From positions 1-5,697 of the forward strand of contig JANXVK010000561.1 of assembly GCA_025351675.1 (NCBI GenBank): a stretch of 5,697 bases of DNA, given 5' to 3'. The stretch comes from Rhizobacter sp. (GTDB lineage: Bacteria; Pseudomonadota; Gammaproteobacteria; Burkholderiales; Burkholderiaceae_C). A model generated the notes under the pieces. It saw only the letters and a program-made list of their open reading frames with translations, was not told where the DNA came from and searched no databases. Of the stretch, positions 1 to 5,062 are shown piece by piece. Both the position numbers and the translations under genes were made by a program. Every line of letters starts with the position of its first letter. Position 1 is the stretch's first letter.

Positions 1-206
1 GCCAGGTCGAACCGCATCAGCGCGAGCCTGCGCTGGAACACCGAAGCGAGGTGCATGCGCGTGGCCATTCAGCGCTTCACGTCTTTGTAGCAGTTGCCGG
101 CGCAGCCCTCGGGCAGGTCGGCGATCTGCAGGCTGCCGACATGCATCGGCATCTCCGGCGTTTCAAAGTGCAGGAACGAGGCGTCGATGCCGCTGAGGTG
201 GATCAT
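1..206 (-). pseudogene. Wax ester synthase/diacylglycerol acyltransferase (WES/DGAT), N-terminal part with in-frame stop, partial at left edge
   Basis: Reading leftward from ATG at 206-204, the protein opens with MIHLSGIDASFLHFETPEMP and MHVGSLQIADLPEG. This is the characteristic start of WES/DGAT enzymes, which esterify acyl-CoA to fatty alcohols or diacylglycerol to make wax esters or triacylglycerol at the inner membrane. After 45 codons there is TGA at 71-69. The same frame then continues without an indel as MATRMHLASVFQRRLALMRF to the window edge, and this also matches the family (helix followed by the 'FDL' segment). So the reading frame is conserved across the stop and one sense codon has become TGA. 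The catalytic HHxxxDG motif lies beyond the edge and cannot be checked. AAAGGAG at 222-216 gives a good ribosome binding site, so translation probably starts. Possible explanations are an inactivating mutation, a base-call error, or restart at the ATG (68-66) directly after the stop. Family assignment is firm; the pseudogene status is less so. Confidence 0.72.
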
Positions 207-215
207 GGCTGTTCT

Positions 216-222
216 CTCCTTT
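216..222 (-). promoter_or_regulatory. Ribosome binding site of the WES/DGAT gene
   Basis: The minus strand reads AAAGGAG here, with nine bases between the AGGAG core and the ATG at 206-204. Its good match and spacing support this ATG as the native start. They also argue that the interrupted gene was functional until recently. Confidence 0.7.
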
Positions 223-260
223 GATGTGCTCGCGACGCGGCTCAGGCAATCTCGGGCCAG

Positions 261-325
261 CGCCGGGCCGCCCCAAGCGGACCGAGCGCCCCTCGGGGGA
301 CAACGCCGCAGGCGTCAAGGGGTTG
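261..325. repeat. GC-rich intergenic element with three hairpins (candidate dispersed repeat or transcription-attenuating structure)
   Basis: Between the stop of the acyl-CoA ligase and the WES/DGAT start, three small perfect inverted repeats follow each other. They are CCGC/GCGG (268-271 with 277-280), CCGAG/CTCGG (282-286 with 292-296) and ACGCC/GGCGT (303-307 with 311-315). An outer CCCCT/AGGGG pairing (289-293 with 318-322) is an alternative fold. No T-run follows on either strand, so it is not a classical intrinsic terminator. Its style resembles GC-rich intergenic repeats I associate with Burkholderiales genomes. That is recollection only, and only one copy is present in this window. 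Confidence 0.45.
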
Positions 326-2038
326 TCACTTCTCGCGCTTCTTGGCTTCTTCCTCGACCAGATCCTTCTTCAGCAGCTTGCCGACCGGCGACTTCGGCAG
401 TTCGGCGCGCAACTCCATTTCCTGCACCATCTCGTGCTTGCCGATGCGGTCCTTCAAGAAGTCCTTCAGCGCCTCCAGCGTGAACGCCGGTGCGTCCTTC
501 TTCAGCTTGATGAAGGCCTTCGGCGACTGGCCGCGGTACGCATCGGGAATGCCGATCACGCAGACCTCTTCGACCGCCGGGTGCTCGTAGATCGCCTCTT
601 CGATCACACGCGGGTAGACATTGAACCCACCGCACAGCAGCATGTCCTTGGTGCGGTCGACGATGAAGACGAAGCCGTCGGAATCCATCCGCGCGACATC
701 ACCGCTGCGGAAGAAGCCGTCTTTCGTCATCGACTTGGCGGTCGCCGCCTCGTTCTTCCAGTAGCCTTTCATCACATTCGGGCCGCGGATGCAGAGCTCG
801 CCCGGTTCACCGAGCTTTGCCTCCTGATCCGGGTCGGTGAGGCTCTCGAACTTCAGCTCGATGCCCGGCAGCGGCATGCCGCACGAACCCGCCTTGCGCA
901 TGCCGTGCACCGGCGTGAAGGTGCCGGTCGGCGAGGTCTCGGTCATGCCCCAGCCTTCGTTCAGCTTGCAGCCGGTGAGCTCGACGAAACGATTCGCTAC
1001 CTCGACCGGCAGCGGCGCGCCGCCCGAGCCGCAGAACTGCAGCGACTTCAACTCGCCGGTGATCACGCGCGGGTGCGCCGACATCGCCATGTACATCGTC
1101 GGCACGCCGGCGAACAGGCTGATCTTCTTGTCAATCAGGTCCTTGATGACGGCGTCGACATCGAAGCGTGGGTGCAGCACCAGCAACGCGCCGAGCCGCA
1201 CGCCGTACAGCAGGTTCACGGTCAGCGCGTAGATGTGGAACAGCGGCAGCACGACGAGCACGCGCTCGGCGCCTTCGGTGAGCACGCGCGGGTTGCCCTG
1301 CGAGGTGGCGAAATATTGCGCGCACGCCGATGTGAGGTTCGCGTGGGTCAGCATCGCGCCCTTCGGCAGGCCGGTGGTGCCGCCGGTGTACTGCAGCGCG
1401 ACGACGGCCTGGCGCAGGTCGCCGAGCGCATGGGCCGTGTAGACGCCGTCGTTCTCGAGGAGTTGCGCAAAGGCCATGTGCTTGTCGTCGACCGCAACCG
1501 GCGCGAGTTGCCCGGCGCCCTGCAGGTGCGCGCGCACCGCGGTCGAATTCGCCGCGTAGTCGGCGAGGTTCCCGACGATCAGCTTCTTGAGCCGCGAGCT
1601 CTTGGGCCCGGAGCCGGCGACCAGTCGGCCCATCTGCGGGTACAGCACCGCGAGATCGAGCGTGACGAGAAAGTCGGTCTCGCTGTCGTCGATCTTGTGC
1701 GCGAGCACGCGCTCGGCATCGAGCGGCGAGTAGTTGACGATGGTTGCACCGGCCTTCAGTGCGCCGAAGAAGGCGATCGGATAGTGCGGCGTGTTCGGCA
1801 GGTACAGGCCGACGTGCACACCGGGGCCGACGCCGAGCAACTGGAATCCCTTGGCCGCGTGATTCACCAGATCGCCGAACTCCGAGTAGTTGAGCGTGCG
1901 GCCCATGAACTCGATTGCAGGGTTGTCGGGCCAGCGTTTCACCGCGTCGTCGAGCAATTGCTGCACCGGCATCAGCGGCAGTTCGGCGTCCCAGCGCACG
2001 CCGTCGGGGTAGTTCTTGATCCAGGGATGGTCGGCCAA
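326..2038 (-). CDS. FadD-like acyl-CoA ligase (AMP-forming; probably medium/long-chain or hydroxy-fatty acid)
   Basis: This 570-residue cytosolic enzyme of the ANL adenylate-forming superfamily should activate a carboxylic acid to its acyl-CoA via an acyl-AMP, using ATP and CoA. All core motifs are present. They are the phosphate loop YTGGTTGLPKG (217-227), LPLFHIY (264-270), GWGMTETSP (362-370), GFFRSGDVAR with ribose-binding Asp447, the hinge region IVDRTKDM (459-466) leading to GGFNVYP (470-476), and the C-terminal PKSPVGK with adenylation Lys554. Length is normal for FadD-type ligases. The start is TTG (2038-2036), supported by GAGGAG six bases upstream and by the family-typical N-terminus (PWIKNYPDGVRWD). 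It lies 89 bases downstream of the kinase gene and 119 bases upstream of WES/DGAT, on the same strand, so cotranscription is plausible. The acyl specificity cannot be read from sequence. The kinase neighbour suggests it may supply hydroxyacyl-CoA, as LvaE does in the levulinate pathway. The family call is secure. Confidence 0.93.
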   Translation of the reverse strand: MADHPWIKNYPDGVRWDAELPLMPVQQLLDDAVKRWPDNPAIEFMGRTLNYSEFGDLVNHAAKGFQLLGVGPGVHVGLYLPNTPHYPIAFFGALKAGATIVNYSPLDAERVLAHKIDDSETDFLVTLDLAVLYPQMGRLVAGSGPKSSRLKKLIVGNLADYAANSTAVRAHLQGAGQLAPVAVDDKHMAFAQLLENDGVYTAHALGDLRQAVVALQYTGGTTGLPKGAMLTHANLTSACAQYFATSQGNPRVLTEGAERVLVVLPLFHIYALTVNLLYGVRLGALLVLHPRFDVDAVIKDLIDKKISLFAGVPTMYMAMSAHPRVITGELKSLQFCGSGGAPLPVEVANRFVELTGCKLNEGWGMTETSPTGTFTPVHGMRKAGSCGMPLPGIELKFESLTDPDQEAKLGEPGELCIRGPNVMKGYWKNEAATAKSMTKDGFFRSGDVARMDSDGFVFIVDRTKDMLLCGGFNVYPRVIEEAIYEHPAVEEVCVIGIPDAYRGQSPKAFIKLKKDAPAFTLEALKDFLKDRIGKHEMVQEMELRAELPKSPVGKLLKKDLVEEEAKKREK

Positions 2039-2044
2039 AGTTGT

Positions 2045-2050
2045 CTCCTC
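2045..2050 (-). promoter_or_regulatory. Ribosome binding site that fixes the TTG start of the acyl-CoA ligase
   Basis: The minus strand reads GAGGAG, six bases before TTG at 2038-2036. No ATG or GTG is better placed. The ten-base string GAGGAGACAA here is identical to the one before the kinase gene (3228-3219). This supports both starts. Confidence 0.75.
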
Positions 2051-2127
2051 AAGGATCGGGCGCGCGGGCGCGCAGCCGCAGTTCGTCTTGTCTGACTGTT
2101 CTGACTATCGCGTGGGTCGGGGCGGCG

Positions 2128-3213
2128 TCAGTTGGGGGTTTGCCCGGTACCGACCTCGATGCGCGCCCACGCCGCATCGGCCAGCGCGCGCGCCTTGCTG
2201 CCGGCGTTCAGCGCGTAGGCGCTGGCCGCCGAACCGTCGAGCGCGCGCTTCAGGATGCCCTGCGAGATCGCCGCGCCGCGAAACAGATTCCAGGCGATGT
2301 AGAACTCCCACTCGATCGCCGACGGCGCAGCGGCGCCGGTGCGCTCGCAGTAGCGTGCGAGGTAGGCGTCTGCACCCGGGATGCCGAGCGCGGGCAGATC
2401 GAGCCCGACCAACCCGCGCATCTCGCCGGCCGGCATGAGCCAGGCCATTGCGTGGTGGGCGAAATCGGCCATCGGGTGACCGAGGGTCGAAAGCTCCCAA
2501 TCCAGGACGGCAACCACGCGCGGTTCGGTCGCGTGGAACACCAGGTTGTCGAGCCGGTAGTCGCCATGCACCAGCACGGCGGCGTCGCTCGCCGGGATGT
2601 GCGCCGGGAGCCACTCGATCAGCCGCTCCATCGCCTCGATGCGCTCGGTCTCGGAGGCGCGGTACTGCGAGGTCCAGCGCCCGATCTGGCGCGCGAAGAA
2701 GTTGCCCGGCTTGCCGTAGTCGGCCAAGCCGACGGCCGCGTAGTCGACGGTGTGCAGCGCGGCGATCGCGGCGTTCATGCTGTCGAAGATCGCGGTGCGC
2801 TCGGTGGCGCTCATGCCCGGCAGCGCCGGATCCCACAGGATGCGGCCGGGCACATGCTGCATCACGCAGAACGCAGTGCCGATGACGGCCTCGTCCTCGC
2901 ACAGGAAGAAGGTCTCGGGAACAGGCACGTCGGAGCCGTGCAATGCGCGCATCACGCGGTACTCGCGGTCGATCGCGTGGGCCGACGGCAGCAGCTTGCC
3001 CGGTGGCTTGCGGCGCAGCACGTAGCTCGCGTGTTCGGATTCCGGCGTGATCAGCACAAAGGTCGGGTTCGACTGTCCGCCCTTGAACTGCTCGACCCGC
3101 AACGGCCCGGCAAACCCCGGCAGCTGCGCGCGCAGGTAGCGCGCGAGTGCCGCCTCGTCGAAGCGGTGCCGCTCCTGCACGGCGGCGGTGCCGGTGAACC
3201 GGGCGCTGTCCAT
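2128..3213 (-). CDS. APH-fold phosphotransferase of the ACAD10/ACAD11-N-terminal / LvaA type (putative 4-hydroxyacyl-CoA kinase)
   Basis: This 361-residue cytosolic kinase-like protein has the aminoglycoside/choline kinase fold. Visible parts in order are a glycine-rich loop FKGGQSNPTF (43-52), a basic strand and loop YVLRRKPPGKLLPSAHA (64-80), an alpha-C-like REY with Glu84, the catalytic loop VHGDYRLDNLVFH (215-227; Asp218 base, Asn223 metal ligand), and the metal-binding VAVLDWELSTLGHPMADFA (234-252; Asp238). The loop and the 'LDWELSTLGHP' signature are those of the ACAD10/ACAD11 kinase domain and of bacterial partners of acyl-CoA dehydrogenases, rather than of antibiotic-resistance kinases. 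In known relatives this domain phosphorylates the 4-hydroxyl of hydroxyacyl-CoA. The frame stays open to 3654, but ATG at 3213-3211 has GAGGAG nine bases upstream, and the extra N-terminal sequence would overlap the amidase antisense, so the short form is chosen. The substrate is inferred from family and neighbours. Confidence 0.9.
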   Translation of the reverse strand: MDSARFTGTAAVQERHRFDEAALARYLRAQLPGFAGPLRVEQFKGGQSNPTFVLITPESEHASYVLRRKPPGKLLPSAHAIDREYRVMRALHGSDVPVPETFFLCEDEAVIGTAFCVMQHVPGRILWDPALPGMSATERTAIFDSMNAAIAALHTVDYAAVGLADYGKPGNFFARQIGRWTSQYRASETERIEAMERLIEWLPAHIPASDAAVLVHGDYRLDNLVFHATEPRVVAVLDWELSTLGHPMADFAHHAMAWLMPAGEMRGLVGLDLPALGIPGADAYLARYCERTGAAAPSAIEWEFYIAWNLFRGAAISQGILKRALDGSAASAYALNAGSKARALADAAWARIEVGTGQTPN

Positions 3214-3321
3214 CTGTCTTGTCTCCTCGCCCGGCCTGCGGGCCGATGTGGGCCCCGTTCTACACGATCGGCGGACACCATGAGGTCGCAAGATGACGCG
3301 GCCACGGTCAGAATCGGCGCC
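3214..3321. promoter_or_regulatory. Divergent intergenic region between the kinase and amidase genes
   Basis: These 108 bases separate two divergently transcribed genes and should carry both promoters. I see no convincing sigma-70 hexamer pair on either strand. The best minus-strand -10-like string, TAGAAC (3262-3257), has no matching -35. A short perfect inverted repeat, CGGCC-TGCG-GGCCG, occupies 3232-3245 beside the kinase ribosome binding site. It could be an mRNA hairpin or an operator half-site, with no direct support for either. Confidence 0.4.
3223..3228 (-). promoter_or_regulatory. Ribosome binding site that fixes the kinase start at 3213
   Basis: GAGGAG on the minus strand lies nine bases before ATG at 3213-3211. 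It decides the start, because the open frame extends a further 441 bases upstream into the region opposite the amidase. Confidence 0.75.
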
Positions 3322-3387
3322 ATGAACTCGAACCGTCGCCAGCTTCTGATCGGCAGCGCCACAGGCGCCTTGCTGCCCGCCGTGGCC
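3322..3387 (+). other. Tat-type signal peptide region of the amidase
   Basis: Residues 1-22 show a short polar n-region with Arg-Arg followed by Gln-Leu-Leu, an uncharged hydrophobic core and a small-residue Ala-Val-Ala end. This fits the RRxFL-type twin-arginine pattern. An Ala/Pro-rich linker (APAPAG) follows before the enzyme domain. The exact cleavage site is a guess. Confidence 0.6.
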
Positions 3388-4941
3388 CAACCCGTGGCCG
3401 CACCCGCCCCCGCCGGAGACCGCATGAACGCAATCGCGCTCGAAGAACGCTCGCTCGCCGACCTGCAGGCCGACTTGGCCGCCGGCCGCGTCACGTCGCA
3501 GCGCCTCGTCTCCGACTACGCCGAGCGCATCCAGCGCATCGACCGGCGCGGGCCGACACTCTTGAGCGTGATCGAACTGAACCCGGATGCGCTGGCCATC
3601 GCCGAAGCGCTCGACGCCGAGCGCAGGGCGAAAGGCCCGCGCGGCCCGCTGCACGGCATCCCGATCCTGATCAAGGACAACATCGCCACCCGCGACCGCA
3701 TGCAGACCACCGCCGGTTCGCTCGCGCTCGAAGGCAGCCAGCCGCCGGCCGACGCGTTCGTGGTGCAGCGGCTGCGCGCGGCCGGCGCGGTGATCCTGGG
3801 CAAGACGAATCTGAGCGAGTGGGCCAACATCCGCAGCAGCCAGAGCAGCAGCGGCTGGAGCGCACGCGGCGGCCTCACGCGCAACCCATATGCGCTCGAT
3901 CGCAGCAGCTCCGGCTCAAGCTCGGGCTCGGGCGCCGCGGTCGCCGCGAGCCTGTGCGCCGCAGCGGTTGGCACCGAAACCGACGGATCGATTCTGAGCC
4001 CGTCGTCGTGCTGCGGCATCGTCGGGCTGAAACCGACGATCGGCCTGATCAGCCGCAGCGGCATCGTGCCGATCGCGCACAGCCAGGACACTGCCGGCCC
4101 GATGGCGCGCAGCGTGCGCGACTGCGCGCTGCTGCTCGGCGGGCTGGTCGGCGCGGATGCGGGCGACGCGGCAATGGGCGGCGCCGAATCGAGGCGCATC
4201 GTCGACTACCTCGCCGGCCTCGACGCCAACGCGCTGAAAGGCGCACGGCTCGGCGTGGCACGCCAGTTCTTCGGTTTTCACGAGCCGACCGACCGTGTGT
4301 TCGCCGGCGTGCTCACCGCGCTGGAGAAAGCTGGCGCGGTACTCGTCGACCCGGTCACCTTGCCGGCGATCGAATCGATCGGCGACGCCGAGCTGACCGT
4401 GCTGCTCTACGAGTTGAAGGCCGACCTGAACGCGTACCTCGCCGCGCTCGGCCCGGGCGCGAAGGTCAGGACGCTGGCCGACGTGATCGCCTTCAACGAA
4501 CGCCACGCCGCGACCGAGATGAAATGGTTCGGGCAGGAACTGTTCATCAAGGCGCAGGCCAAGGGACCGTTGACCGACGACGATTACCTGAAGGCCCGCG
4601 CGCTGTGCCTGAAGGTCGCGCGCGACGACGGCATCGACGCGGTGATGAAAACGCACCGCCTCGACGCGCTGATCGCGCCGACCGGCGGCCCGGCGTGGTG
4701 CAGCGACCTCGTCGTCGGCGACCACTTCGTCGGCGGCGGCAGCACAATGCCGCCGGCGGTCGCCGGAACGCCGAGCATCTCGGTGCCAGCCGGCTTCGTG
4801 CACGGGCTGCCGGTCGGGCTGAGCTTCTTCGCCGGCGCCTGGAGCGAGGCGCGGCTGCTGGCGCTGGCCTACTCGTTCGAGCAGACGACGAAGGCGCGCC
4901 GCCCGCCGCGCTATCTGGCAACCGTCGACAGCAGCGCCTGA
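3322..4941 (+). CDS. Amidase-signature family hydrolase with Tat-like signal peptide (peptide-amidase-like)
   Basis: This 539-residue hydrolase should cleave a carboxamide to acid and ammonia. The Ser-cisSer-Lys triad is readable: Lys118 in IPILIKDN, cis-Ser199 in GSSSGSGAAVAA (198-209) and nucleophile Ser223 in GTETDGSI (217-224). It is followed by GIVGLKPTIGLISRSG (232-247) and SQDTAGPMARS (254-264). The 24-residue spacing between the two serines equals that in FAAH and in the Stenotrophomonas peptide amidase, and the RNPYALDR and SQDTAGPM stretches look most like the latter. The N-terminus NRRQLLIGSATGALLPAVA is a twin-arginine-type signal (Arg5-Arg6, hydrophobic core, AxA-like site near residue 22), so periplasmic export of the folded enzyme is likely. 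ATG at 3280 (14 residues longer) and ATG at 3424 (no signal) are alternative starts; no start has a strong ribosome binding site. It is transcribed alone, divergent from the kinase and convergent with the dehydrogenase. The true substrate is unknown. Confidence 0.9.
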   Translation: MNSNRRQLLIGSATGALLPAVAQPVAAPAPAGDRMNAIALEERSLADLQADLAAGRVTSQRLVSDYAERIQRIDRRGPTLLSVIELNPDALAIAEALDAERRAKGPRGPLHGIPILIKDNIATRDRMQTTAGSLALEGSQPPADAFVVQRLRAAGAVILGKTNLSEWANIRSSQSSSGWSARGGLTRNPYALDRSSSGSSSGSGAAVAASLCAAAVGTETDGSILSPSSCCGIVGLKPTIGLISRSGIVPIAHSQDTAGPMARSVRDCALLLGGLVGADAGDAAMGGAESRRIVDYLAGLDANALKGARLGVARQFFGFHEPTDRVFAGVLTALEKAGAVLVDPVTLPAIESIGDAELTVLLYELKADLNAYLAALGPGAKVRTLADVIAFNERHAATEMKWFGQELFIKAQAKGPLTDDDYLKARALCLKVARDDGIDAVMKTHRLDALIAPTGGPAWCSDLVVGDHFVGGGSTMPPAVAGTPSISVPAGFVHGLPVGLSFFAGAWSEARLLALAYSFEQTTKARRPPRYLATVDSSA

Positions 4942-5062
4942 GCCTCACGCCAGCGGCACAGACGCAAAACAGCGCGCGCAGCTCCGGGGTCGCGCCGCGG
5001 CGCACGCAAGTCGTCGTGCTCAACCGGCGTGGCGACGAGAGGATCTGCGCCACGAACCGCTT
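4942..5062. other. Convergent intergenic region between the amidase and acyl-CoA dehydrogenase genes
   Basis: These 121 bases lie between the stop codons of two converging genes. Apart from the inverted repeat listed separately and a 12-base palindrome GCGCCGCGGCGC at 4992-5003, I see no gene or regulatory site. Frames that remain open through it are arginine-rich shadows. Confidence 0.6.
5028..5054. terminator. Inverted repeat, possible bidirectional terminator between convergent genes
   Basis: CGTGGCG (5028-5034) and CGCCACG (5048-5054) form a perfect seven-pair stem with a 13-base loop, starting eight bases after the dehydrogenase stop codon. Position between converging genes suits termination for both. 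Neither flank has a T-run, so an intrinsic terminator is doubtful; it may instead mark an mRNA 3' end. Confidence 0.35.

Noticed and set aside
69..71. TGA read as selenocysteine in WES/DGAT
   Set aside because: The position is not a catalytic residue in this family, and no SECIS-like hairpin is evident directly downstream. A mutation or base-call error is simpler.
221..2095. 624-codon open frame on the plus strand opposite the acyl-CoA ligase
   Set aside because: It is antisense to a complete, motif-rich ligase. Its product is Arg/His/Val/Leu-rich with no recognisable domain. Long antisense frames are expected in GC-rich DNA.
2128..3213. Aminoglycoside resistance kinase
   Set aside because: It shares the fold, but the LDWELSTLGHP signature and its acyl-CoA neighbours place it with ACAD10/11-type kinases, not drug-modifying enzymes.
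2041..3279. Long N-terminal extension of the amidase frame upstream of 3280
   Set aside because: The frame is open by chance opposite the kinase gene. The signal peptide and family homology begin only around 3322, and the extension is low-complexity, Arg-rich sequence.
3257..3298. Sigma-70 promoter for the kinase using TAGAAC (3262-3257) as -10 and TTGCGA upstream as -35
   Set aside because: The spacing is well over 19 bases and the hexamers match poorly. It is no better than chance.
3214..3654. 147-residue N-terminal extension of the kinase
   Set aside because: It would lie antisense to the amidase and has no family similarity. ATG at 3213 has a strong ribosome binding site and starts the expected domain.
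3916..4803. 295-codon minus-strand frame opposite the amidase
   Set aside because: It is antisense to the catalytic domain and shows no motif or ribosome binding site.
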